Assembly (NCBI GenBank): GCA_019244185.1
Contig: JAFATB010000012.1
Location: forward strand, 62,001 to 126,000
Origin: Acidobacteriota bacterium
GTDB taxonomy: Bacteria; Acidobacteriota; Thermoanaerobaculia; Gp7-AA8
DNA length: 64,000 bases
Direction: 5' to 3'
The notes below the pieces were generated by a model. The model searched no databases. It saw only the letters and a list, made by a program, of their open reading frames with translations, and was not told the DNA's origin. This document shows, piece after piece, positions 20,549-28,072 of this stretch. The position numbers were made by a program, and so were the translations under genes. The first letter of the stretch is position 1, and each line of letters starts with the position of its first letter.

Positions 20549-21903
20549 CAGAAGCCTCCCGGTCCGCCCGCTCCGCGGCGCTGTCCCTGCGGCTGCTGGC
20601 CGCCGCCGAACGGGTTGTTGCTACCGGTCGAAGTCGACGCGGTCGCGGGAGTGTTCTTCTGCGAGGCGCCGGCGACGATTTTCATCCCTTCCTTCAGATT
20701 GCGCCCGCGAACTTCGGTATACGTTCCGTCGGTGATGCCGGTGCGGACGCGGACCGGGACGAGCTGGCCCTTCTCATTGAGCGTATAGATCGTGCCCATG
20801 CCGCCGCTGCGCGTGCGTCCCGCGCCGCCACCACCCTGCTGCCGGCGCTGCATCCACTGCGCGCGCTGTTCGGCCGTTGGCGTTCCATTCGCGCCGCCGG
20901 CATTCGCACCGCCGCCGTTTGCGGTCGACGTGCGTCCGCCCGTGCCGGTCGATGCGGTCGTGTCGGTCTTGACGACGTCCGCGTCATCGGCGGGCTTGAA
21001 GCGCAGCGCCGCGTTCGGAACCTTCAGCACCGCGCTGGCGGTCTTGACGAGGAACTCGACGCGCGCGGTCATGCCGGGGAGGAGCTTCTTCTCCGGGTTC
21101 TCGACGGAGACGACGACGGTGTAGTTGACGACGTTCTCGGTCGTCGCGGACTGCAGGCGCACCTGCTGGACGGTTCCTTTGAAAGTTTGTCCCGTCAGCG
21201 CGGCGACGGTGAACTGCACCGGCTGCCCTTCCTGGATCTGGGCGATGTCGGCCTCGCCGACCTGCGCGAGGATCTGCATGTGCGTGAGGTCGTTGGCGAT
21301 GAGGAACAGCTCCGGCGCGGAGAGGCTGGCCGCGACGGTCTGGCCGATGTCGACCTTGCGCTCGACAACGACGCCGTCGATCGGTGCGTAGATGTTCGTG
21401 TACGACAGGTTCTGGCGCGCGCGGTCGAGGGCGACGCGCGCAGATTTCACGGTCGCGGCGGCGACGTCGGTCGATGATTCGGTCTGTTCGAGCTCGCTCT
21501 TGGCGATGAGGCCGGACGCGGAGAGCTCGCGGTTGCGCGCGTAGTCGCGGCGCGCCTGGAGAGCCTGCGCCTGCACCTTCTGCAGATTCGCTTCGGCGTC
21601 GGTGACGGCCTGTCGGGCGAGCGTCGGATCGATGCGCGCGAGAAGCTCACCTTTCTTTACTTCATCGTTGAAGTCGGCATGCAGCTCCGAGACCTGTCCG
21701 GAGACCTGCGTACCGACCGTGACGGTGTTCACGGCGCTGAGCGTGCCGGTCGCCGAAACGGTGGAGCGAAGGTCACCCTTTTCGACGGTGGCAAAGCGGT
21801 ACGTCGGCGTTTCCTTCGCGAGAGCCGCGCGATGGACGAGCACGCCAACGACAGCGAGCACGACGATCAGCGCAACAGCGATGAGAGGTTTTTTCGAGTG
21901 CAT
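20548..21903 (-). CDS. macA: MacA-like periplasmic adaptor (membrane fusion protein)
   Basis: 451 residues from the ATG at 21903, which has AAGGAG 7 bp upstream; the longer frame adds 15 residues without such a site. A membrane helix (about 5-25) anchors a classic adaptor: lipoyl/barrel-sandwich half-motif TVGTQVSGQVSELHADFNDEV, a coiled-coil hairpin (about 95-165), NIYAPIDGVV, then beta-barrel and membrane-proximal domains. A Gly/Asn/Thr/Gln-rich insertion (about 330-390) and a Gly/Gln-rich tail ending in GAGGPGGF are unusual. It links the MacB pump to an outer-membrane exit duct. Confidence 0.92.
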   Translation of the reverse strand: MHSKKPLIAVALIVVLAVVGVLVHRAALAKETPTYRFATVEKGDLRSTVSATGTLSAVNTVTVGTQVSGQVSELHADFNDEVKKGELLARIDPTLARQAVTDAEANLQKVQAQALQARRDYARNRELSASGLIAKSELEQTESSTDVAAATVKSARVALDRARQNLSYTNIYAPIDGVVVERKVDIGQTVAASLSAPELFLIANDLTHMQILAQVGEADIAQIQEGQPVQFTVAALTGQTFKGTVQQVRLQSATTENVVNYTVVVSVENPEKKLLPGMTARVEFLVKTASAVLKVPNAALRFKPADDADVVKTDTTASTGTGGRTSTANGGGANAGGANGTPTAEQRAQWMQRRQQGGGGAGRTRSGGMGTIYTLNEKGQLVPVRVRTGITDGTYTEVRGRNLKEGMKIVAGASQKNTPATASTSTGSNNPFGGGQQPQGQRRGAGGPGGF

Positions 21904-21972
21904 GATGACTCCTTCAGAAAGACTGTGGGAGGCGTCGCCGCCTCCCACGGGTTCACTGCGCGGCGAGACTGC

Positions 21973-22449
21973 TCACTGATTGCTGCGCTGCTTGCGTTCC
22001 TGCATCCGCTGCGCCCGTTCAGCCTTCAGCGTGTCCCACTGGGCGCGCTGCTCGGGCGTGAGGATCTGCGCGATCTTCTGATCCTGCGCGGCGCGGAGCT
22101 CCTTGAACTGCGCGCGTTGCGCATCGAGCGTGGGCTTCAGCGCGTCGAGCTTGGCCTGGTCGCCGGCCTGCTTCGCGGCGCGAAGCTCCTGGCGCGTCGC
22201 ACGAGCCTGCTGGAAGAGCGGCTTGTTGGCTTCGTAGAAGCCTTTGCGGATGTCGCGGATCTGCTGCTTCTGCGCGTCGGTGAGGCCGAGCTTCTCGGCG
22301 AACTTCGCGCCGAACGCGCCCTTGCGGCCGTGGCGGCCGTGATGGAACTGACGCTGGCCGTCCGCGGTGCTCGGGTCGCCGGTGGCGCCGAAGGCGAGCG
22401 TCGCGCCGAGGGCGAGGACTCCAACTGCTGCGATCACTTTGTTTTTCAT
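21973..22449 (-). CDS. Spy/CpxP-like periplasmic protein with LTxxQ motifs
   Basis: 158 residues from the ATG at 22449, 12 bp after AAGGAG; an alternative ATG at 22461 abuts that site too closely. A signal peptide (1-21, ending ATLAFGA) precedes a His/Gly-rich stretch and helical segments with LGLTDAQKQQIRDIRKGF and LTPEQRAQWDTLKAER, the two LTxxQ repeats of Spy/CpxP. Spy is a periplasmic ATP-independent chaperone; CpxP modulates envelope-stress signalling. It heads the MacA-MacB operon (69-bp gap) and diverges from the LytS/LytTR genes, so it may sense or buffer envelope stress. Confidence 0.85.
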   Translation of the reverse strand: MKNKVIAAVGVLALGATLAFGATGDPSTADGQRQFHHGRHGRKGAFGAKFAEKLGLTDAQKQQIRDIRKGFYEANKPLFQQARATRQELRAAKQAGDQAKLDALKPTLDAQRAQFKELRAAQDQKIAQILTPEQRAQWDTLKAERAQRMQERKQRSNQ

Positions 22450-22516
22450 GGTGGCTTTCATCTCCTTGGTGCCTAGAAAGACGTTTTCGGGAAGGCGTCT
22501 GTTTCGCCAAAACCAT

Positions 22517-22547
22517 GAGCTGCACGGGGTTGTCACGAACTGCACGG
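22517..22547. promoter_or_regulatory. Direct repeat with 20-bp period in the Spy-MacAB / LytS divergent promoter
   Basis: GAGCTGCACGG (22517-22527) and GAACTGCACGG (22537-22547) match at 10 of 11 positions and start 20 bp apart, about two helical turns. LytTR-family regulators bind direct repeats with roughly this period, and the LytTR response regulator gene begins 1.2 kb away in the same divergent unit. The site is 44 bp from the LytS start and 68 bp from the Spy start, so it could control either or both. Confidence 0.45.
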
Positions 22548-22591
22548 AACGCGGCACCAGCGGCAGCGCGGACATTGCACAATGGCGCTGC

Positions 22592-23743
22592 ATGAGGGAA
22601 ACCGAACGCGATTACGCCCGGCTGAGCCCGCGTGAGCTGGCGCTGATCTTCGCGTTCTGGACCTTCCTCGCCACGCTCTCCTCCGTCAACCGCATCCTCG
22701 ATCCTCGCGGCCTCGGCTTCCGGCTGATGTCGCCCGCGGGGCCGATCGTGCTCGCCTTTATCGAGTCGTGGCTGTGGGCCGCGTTCACGCCCGCCATCTT
22801 CTGGCTCTGCAGCCGGATGACGCACGCGCAGGCGTCGTGGCTCGCGCGCGTGACGCTGCTGATCGTGATCGGGTTCGCGGTGTCGATCGCCGCGTACGTG
22901 GTCGTCGACTTCGCGCGCGAGGTGCTGCTGCCCGTCCGACCGCCGCGCCGCCCGCCGCCGCCCGGCGGACCGCTGCGTGACATCCTGCGGTTCCGTTTCG
23001 TCAATCAGCTGCTCTTCTACATGGCCGTGCTCGCCGCGGGCTTCGCGCGCGAGTTCTTCCTGCGCGACCAGGCGCGGCAGCGGCAGGCGAGCGTGCTCGC
23101 CGCGCAGACCGCCACGCTGCAGGCCCAGCTCGCCGACGCGAAGCTCGACGCGCTGCGCATGCAGCTCAATCCGCACTTCCTGTTCAACACGCTGCACGCG
23201 ATGTCGGCGCTCGTCGAGCGCGATCCGGCCGGCGTGCGCAAGATGATCGCGCGCATGAGCGAGCTGCTGCGCCGCACCATCGATCGCCGCGCCGCCGACG
23301 AGGTGCCGCTGCGCGACGAGCTCGGCCTCCTGCAGCGCTACATCGAGATCATGGAGATCCGCTTCCAGGGGCGGCTGCGCGTCGAGCAGTCGATCGATCC
23401 GAACGTGCTCGAGGCGCTCGTGCCGAATCTCATCCTGCAGCCGCTCGTCGAGAACGCGCTCGAGCACGGCGTGAGCCGCATCGAAGGCGAGGGCCGCATC
23501 GGCATCAACGCGTCGCGCGCCGATGATTCCGTCGTGCTGCGCGTCACCGACAACGGCCCCGGTCTGCACGAGACGCAGAGCGGCGGCGTCGGTCTCGCGA
23601 ACACGCGCGCGCGTCTCGAACAGCTCTACGGCGACGCGGCGCGCGTCACGCTCACGCCGGCCAGCGGCGGCGGCGTCGTCGCCGAGCTGGAGATTCCGTT
23701 CCACACGTCGGCGGACTTGCGCGCGGAGGGACGCGATGATTGA
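22592..23743 (+). CDS. LytS/YehU-type sensor histidine kinase
   Basis: 383 residues. Four membrane helices (about 15-165, with a proline-rich loop PVRPPRRPPPPGG) lead to a His_kinase domain with the phosphoacceptor in LRMQLNPHFLFNTLHAMSAL. The ATP-binding domain has LQPLVENALEHG, DNGPGL and GGVGLANTRARL. No extracytoplasmic sensor domain is present, so the stimulus is probably read in the membrane. It overlaps the response-regulator gene by 8 bp, which makes their pairing secure, and diverges from the Spy-MacAB operon. Confidence 0.93.
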   Translation: MRETERDYARLSPRELALIFAFWTFLATLSSVNRILDPRGLGFRLMSPAGPIVLAFIESWLWAAFTPAIFWLCSRMTHAQASWLARVTLLIVIGFAVSIAAYVVVDFAREVLLPVRPPRRPPPPGGPLRDILRFRFVNQLLFYMAVLAAGFAREFFLRDQARQRQASVLAAQTATLQAQLADAKLDALRMQLNPHFLFNTLHAMSALVERDPAGVRKMIARMSELLRRTIDRRAADEVPLRDELGLLQRYIEIMEIRFQGRLRVEQSIDPNVLEALVPNLILQPLVENALEHGVSRIEGEGRIGINASRADDSVVLRVTDNGPGLHETQSGGVGLANTRARLEQLYGDAARVTLTPASGGGVVAELEIPFHTSADLRAEGRDD

Positions 23744-24539
23744 AGCTCCGGCGAAGAAAACGATTCGCGTCGTCATCGTCGACGACGAGCCGCTCGCGCG
23801 GCAGCGCATCGAGGACCTGCTCGCGCGCGAGGAAAGCGTCGCCATCGCCGGCAGCGCGTCGAACGGCAACGACGCCGTCGACACGATCCGGCGCCTGCAG
23901 CCCGACCTCGTCTTCCTCGACGTGCAGATGCCGGGGAAGACCGGACTCGAAGTCGTGGAGACGGTCGGCGAGGCGATGCCGGCGACGGTCTTCACGACCG
24001 CGTTCGATCAGTACGCGCTGAAGGCGTTCGATCTCGCCGCCGTCGACTATCTCGTCAAGCCGTTCGACGACGACCGCTTCGCGCAGGCGCTGCGCCGCGC
24101 GCGCAAGTCGATCGAGCTCGAGGAAGTCGGACGCGTGACGCAACGCCTGCTCGCGCTGCTGCAGGAAGCGCCGGAAGGCCCGCCGCCGCAGCCGGCCAAG
24201 CGCGACTATCTCGAGCGCATCTCGGTCGAACTGCGCGGCCAGGTGCGCGTCGTGCCGGTGTCGAAGGTCGACTACATCACCGCGAGCGGCCCGTATGCGG
24301 AGCTGCACGTCGGCGACCGGACGTTTGCGATTCGCGAGCGCATGCAGGCGCTCGAGGAGCGCCTCGACCCCGACGTCTTCTTCCGCATCCACCGCTCCGC
24401 CATCGTGCGCCTCGACCGCATCGACACGATGAAGCACGCCGCCGGCGGCGACTACGCCGTGCGCCTCAAGGACGGCACCGAGCTCTCCGTGAGCCGCACG
24501 CGCCGCGAGGAGCTCGAGCAGCGCCTCGGCATCACCTAG
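23736..24539 (+). CDS. LytTR-family response regulator
   Basis: 267 residues from the ATG overlapping the kinase end. The receiver domain (about 10-125) has acidic VDDEP, phospho-acceptor Asp62 in LVFLDVQMPGKTG, and the conserved Lys in DYLVKPFD. The LytTR DNA-binding domain (about 165-265) has VDYITASGPYAELHV, FRIHRSAIVRLDRI and YAVRLKDGTELSVSR. Such regulators activate by binding direct repeats; a candidate lies at 22517-22547. Predicted target: the adjacent Spy-MacA-MacB operon. Confidence 0.94.
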   Translation: MIEAPAKKTIRVVIVDDEPLARQRIEDLLAREESVAIAGSASNGNDAVDTIRRLQPDLVFLDVQMPGKTGLEVVETVGEAMPATVFTTAFDQYALKAFDLAAVDYLVKPFDDDRFAQALRRARKSIELEEVGRVTQRLLALLQEAPEGPPPQPAKRDYLERISVELRGQVRVVPVSKVDYITASGPYAELHVGDRTFAIRERMQALEERLDPDVFFRIHRSAIVRLDRIDTMKHAAGGDYAVRLKDGTELSVSRTRREELEQRLGIT

Positions 24540-24541
24540 CG

Positions 24542-25389
24542 TCATTTTCGCGGCCGCAGGATCAGCCGCGCGTGCGCGTAGTCGAACGTGACGATGAAAC
24601 GCGACAGCACGCCCGCGCCGATCGCGCTCTCGGTTCCCGGCAGCGGTCCGCAGCAGCTCGCATCGACGTCGTGCAGCACGAGCGAGTCGAAGCGGATCGT
24701 TTCGACCGTGCCCGCCACGCCGCCGCCTCCCGCCGCGCCGATGCCGTTGCCGACGGTGATCGTCTTCAGCGGCGCCGTCGATCGGCGCAGCAGCGGATGG
24801 TTCACCGAGTCGGTCGAGCCGGAGTCGACGAAGAACTCCGTCGTCTGCTCCGGCACACCGGCGACCTTGATGAAGCCGCGGACGTAGATCCATTTCCCCT
24901 TCGTGCCGCCGAAACGGATCGGCATCACGACGTCGTTCCGTCGCGGCCGCGCGTCGCGCGCGAAGACGATCCGCCGCGCGTCGGGATCGAATGTGATCGC
25001 GAAGCGCGCGAGCAACTCGTAGCCGAAGAAGCCGTCGAGCCGATGACCGATCATCGCCTCGATGCCGGAGAGATCGGCGACGCGCACGCCGTCGAACGTC
25101 ACGCGCGTGTCGTCGAACGCGAAGGTCACTCGATCCGCGAGTCGCACCGGCACCGCGCCGCCGCCCGCGCCGGAGACAGCAGCGCCTTCGTGCGTCGCGA
25201 GCCGCAGCCGCGCGGCCGCGCGCGAATCGAGAAAGGTGTACGGCGAGCCGCTGTCGATGAGAAACCAAGCGGCGCGCTGCCGTTGACGCGGACTGCGAAG
25301 AGCCGCAATCCGCTTGCGGAGGTTGTCGGAACGGCGTGCGCGCACGCGGCGAGCAGCGGCAGCGCGCATGCGAGTGCGAGCCCTTTCAC
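24542..25389 (-). pseudogene. Retropepsin-like aspartyl protease lipoprotein, frameshifted near its N-terminus
   Basis: The natural start is the GTG at 25389, overlapping the upstream protease stop as GTGA. It opens a frame with a lipoprotein signal (LACALPLLAACAHA) and LFAVRVNGSAP. The active-site motif AAWFLIDSGSPYTFLDS lies in the other frame. The switch is in the GC repeat at about 25270-25282, and one missing base there would restore NGSAP-AWFLIDSG. The rest of the domain is intact to LILRPRK, with a second Asp motif EFFVDSGSTDS. It is either a recent pseudogene or a one-base sequence error. Confidence 0.75.
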
Positions 25390-26369
25390 AGCATCCTCCG
25401 CAACGCGAGCGTCACGTGCAGCGTGCGCGTGCCGCGGCGCACGACGAGCGCGTGCGTGCGTACGGAATGGAACGCTTTCCAGACGCGATCGACGCCGAGG
25501 ACGAGAGCGGACTGGCCGTCGATCGCCGTGATGATGTCGCCTTTCTGCAGGCCCGCTTCGGCGCCGGGCGAACGCGCATAGACCTGCGCGATGACGAGAC
25601 CGTCGCGGCCTTGTTCGAGCTCGAGGCCGCTCGTGTCGAATAGCCACGCGTCGCCGAAGTAGCGGTTCGGTTCGAGAAAGAGGCGCTGATGCGGAAAGTC
25701 GGCGATGACGTGAAAGCGATGCAGCAGCTCGCCGCCGAACTTTGCGTCGCCCGACGTGGCATTGATGCCTTCGAGGCGGAATGGACCGAGAACGAACCGT
25801 TCCGCGCGCGCCAGGTCGGGGCCGATCGGTTCGCCGCCGTCGCTCTTGAACAGCGGATCGGCGAGCGCGCCGCCGGAGCCGCTGTCGACGAGATCGTCGC
25901 GCGTCACCGCGTCGTGACCCGCGACTTTCAGCTCCACGCGCACGAACGGACGGTTCTTCACGAGCGTCACCGGAATCGCCGCGACGTCCGGCGGCGGCGT
26001 GAACGTCGCGGGATCGTGCAGGCGGACGAGTCCCGCGTCGTAGTCCATCTCGACGACGAACTGTTGAAAGACGTCCATGCCGATCACGCCGTCGAGATGC
26101 TTGCCGCTGATGGCTTCGAAGAACGCCAGGTCGAGCGTGGCGAGCTTCGGGACGCGCACGCGCTTGCCCGCGATCGACAGCGTTGCCGGTCCCGCTTTGG
26201 TGAGATGCGGATCGATGTACGACGTCGGCGCGGCGGTGTCGAGCAGAAATGTGCGCGGCGGTCCGCCGTTCACGCGCACGGGCACGAGGAGCAGGTTCTC
26301 GTGGACGGTCGCGGGAACGAGGTACGCCGCGTCGGCGGTGGCGAGGAGGAGCGCGAGCGCGAGGAACAT
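25386..26369 (-). CDS. Retropepsin-like aspartyl protease with C-terminal PDZ domain
   Basis: 327 residues with a short signal peptide (1-14). The two half-sites of a retroviral-type aspartyl protease fold are visible: LLDTAAPTSYID (the usual DTGA is DTAA here) and DDLVDSGSGGALA. HLDGVIGMDVFQQFVVEMDY is a family signature. A PDZ domain (about 245-320) has QVYARSPGAEAGLQKGDIITAIDGQ. It is likely periplasmic, possibly a scaffold or self-processing protease. It shares the LLVPVRVNGGPP motif with its frameshifted neighbour (FAVRVNGSAP), so the two are paralogues. A CadC-like regulator lies 43 bp upstream on the same strand. Confidence 0.83.
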   Translation of the reverse strand: MFLALALLLATADAAYLVPATVHENLLLVPVRVNGGPPRTFLLDTAAPTSYIDPHLTKAGPATLSIAGKRVRVPKLATLDLAFFEAISGKHLDGVIGMDVFQQFVVEMDYDAGLVRLHDPATFTPPPDVAAIPVTLVKNRPFVRVELKVAGHDAVTRDDLVDSGSGGALADPLFKSDGGEPIGPDLARAERFVLGPFRLEGINATSGDAKFGGELLHRFHVIADFPHQRLFLEPNRYFGDAWLFDTSGLELEQGRDGLVIAQVYARSPGAEAGLQKGDIITAIDGQSALVLGVDRVWKAFHSVRTHALVVRRGTRTLHVTLALRRML

Positions 26370-26412
26370 GCGCGCACGTTGCGGCCGCGCGGAATCGAAG
26401 TCGATGGACGAA

Positions 26413-27225
26413 TCATGAGTTTGTGCTGAGCGCGACCCTTGCGGCGAGGCGCGCGTAGACGGCGCCCGGATCGGCGCTCGCGGGAAGCTCTTCGTCCGCC
26501 GCCCACGCCTGGCGGTTGTCGGCGACGCGGAAGAGCTGTGCCGTGACGCGGAGCGACGCGCCGTGCTGTCGCACCGCGCCGAGGAGGACGTATTGCGCGT
26601 CGAGCTGCCGGCCGATGTGGATGATGCATTCGCCGCTGCGCTTGAACTTCGCGGCGGTGAGCGGGTCGATGACGCCGAGGCGTTGCGGATCGATCTTCGC
26701 GAGCGCGGTGATCACTTCCTCGGTCGCCACGTCTTCGGCGCGGGCGGTGCCGCCGAGGTTGTCGAAGGGGAGGACGAGGACGGTCGTGCGCGGCGTCGTC
26801 GCGTGCAGGCGGATGCCGCCGGCGAGGAGCGCGAGTGCGAGCGATGCGGCGAGCGCGGGCCAGCGGCGGACGCGCGGTGACGAAGTCGGTATCGGCGTTG
26901 CGGCCGGCGTCGCATCGAGCGTTGCATCGACCGTTGCGATGAAGCGATAGCCGCGGCGCGGCACGGTCTGGATGAAGCGCGGTGCGGACGCGTCGTCGCC
27001 GAGAGCTTCGCGGATGCGGCGGATGCACCAGTTGAGACCCTGGTCGAAATCGACGAACGTCTCCTCGCCCCAGACGTGACGGCGGATCTCCTCGCGCGTC
27101 ACGAGCGTGCCGGCGCGCGCGGCGAGGAGCGCGAGCACGCGCATCGGCTGCGGCTGGAGGTGCACGGGCGCGCCGTCGCGCCGCAGCTCGTTGGTGTCGG
27201 TCAGTTCGAAGCCGGCGAAGTGCAT
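26413..27225 (-). CDS. CadC-like membrane winged-helix transcriptional regulator
   Basis: 270 residues from the ATG at 27225. An OmpR-type winged helix (about 1-100) has LVTREEIRRHVWGEETFVDFD and PRFIQTVPRRGYRFIA. One membrane helix (about 125-142) leads to a periplasmic part with VLVLPFDNLGGTA and DAQYVLLGAVRQHG, a FlgO/TolB-N-like domain common in acidobacterial regulators. It should activate genes directly from the membrane. The aspartyl-protease genes follow on the same strand and are candidate targets. Confidence 0.88.
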   Translation of the reverse strand: MHFAGFELTDTNELRRDGAPVHLQPQPMRVLALLAARAGTLVTREEIRRHVWGEETFVDFDQGLNWCIRRIREALGDDASAPRFIQTVPRRGYRFIATVDATLDATPAATPIPTSSPRVRRWPALAASLALALLAGGIRLHATTPRTTVLVLPFDNLGGTARAEDVATEEVITALAKIDPQRLGVIDPLTAAKFKRSGECIIHIGRQLDAQYVLLGAVRQHGASLRVTAQLFRVADNRQAWAADEELPASADPGAVYARLAARVALSTNS

Positions 27226-27303
27226 GCGTGAAGAGTACGGCCGGATGGCGTAGCGGTTGCGAATACTCGCGCTCGCAGTCGATCGAACCTGGAGGCGAAG
27301 CTC

Positions 27304-27954
27304 ATGAAAACAAAAGGATTCCTGGCAGCAGCAACGGCGCTCTCGATGCTCATGGGAGCGTCCGCATTCGCGGATTCGCGTCATCGTGACGAGACACGAG
27401 ACCGCTACGAGTCGAATCGCAGCGTGACGATGGAAGGACGCGTCCAGCGTCTGTCACGCGAACGTGACGGCTACCGCGTGACGCTCGATCGCGGCGGCGA
27501 GTCGTACTTTGTCCCGGCGTCGGCGCTGCGCCGCGGCGGGCGCGCGCTCGACCTGCGCGTCGGCGTCTCCGTGCGCTTCTACGGCACGTACGACTCGCGC
27601 GGTTACGTCAACGTCTCGTCGTGCGACTGGCTCGACGACGACGGCGGGTACTACGGCAACGACGGCTATCGCAATGATGGCTACCGCAACGACGGTTCCT
27701 ACCGCGGCGGACGCGAGGCGTTCGTGAGCGGCGTGATCGATCGCGTCGACGACCGCCGCGGCGTCGCCGAACTGCGCGACGGCCGCAGCCGCCAGCGCAT
27801 CACCATCGTCATGCGCCGTGGCGACGATCGCCGCAACCGCGGCATCGACCTCAACGACCTGCGCCGCGGCGACGCGGTCACGTTCGCCGGCTCGTGGGGA
27901 CGCAACGGCGTGTTCGAAGCGTGGCGGATCGACAGCGTGAACTCGCGGCGGTAA
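27304..27954 (+). CDS. Secreted Arg/Asp-rich protein of unknown function
   Basis: 216 residues with a clear signal peptide (MKTKGFLAAATALSMLMGASAFA) and GGAGG 8 bp before the ATG. Two similar beta-rich segments, VTMEGRVQRLSRERDGYRVTL (split across residues 41-62) and FVSGVIDRVDDRRGVAEL, suggest a duplicated OB-like domain. They are separated by a short tandem repeat (YGNDG, YRNDG, YRNDG, SYRGG). No cysteine pairs or catalytic motif. Probably an extracytoplasmic binding protein. It diverges from the CadC-like regulator by 78 bp, so the two may share control. Confidence 0.68.
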   Translation: MKTKGFLAAATALSMLMGASAFADSRHRDETRDRYESNRSVTMEGRVQRLSRERDGYRVTLDRGGESYFVPASALRRGGRALDLRVGVSVRFYGTYDSRGYVNVSSCDWLDDDGGYYGNDGYRNDGYRNDGSYRGGREAFVSGVIDRVDDRRGVAELRDGRSRQRITIVMRRGDDRRNRGIDLNDLRRGDAVTFAGSWGRNGVFEAWRIDSVNSRR

Positions 27955-28033
27955 GGCGAAGGCAGAAGGCGGAACCCGCAGGTGAGGTGAACGGCTTCAA
28001 CGTTCTGCCTTCTGCCCTCTGCCTTCTGCCTTC
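27955..28033. repeat. Imperfect hairpin built from GGCAGAA / TTCTGCC heptamers
   Basis: The left arm (27955-27974) contains GGCGAA, GGCAGAA and GGCGGAA. The right arm (28003-28033) contains four tandem heptamers, TTCTGCC, TTCTGCC, CTCTGCC and TTCTGCC. The arms are complementary and could fold into a long stem-loop. It occupies an intergenic gap between co-directional genes. A similar element built from GCAGAAC/GTTCTGC units lies at 56540-56647. Confidence 0.55.
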
Positions 28034-28072
28034 AAGTCGCGATCTCGCGCCGACCGGTTAGCATGCTCGCGG

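Noticed and set aside
22019..23995. A 658-residue minus-strand frame across the LytS gene
   Set aside because: It contains Arg/His/Asp-rich sequence and no domain; the LytS, LytTR and Spy genes in this span have intact family motifs.
28003..28033. Possible CRISPR-like tandem repeats
   Set aside because: Units are 7 bases without spacers and there are no cas genes; it is a hairpin repeat.
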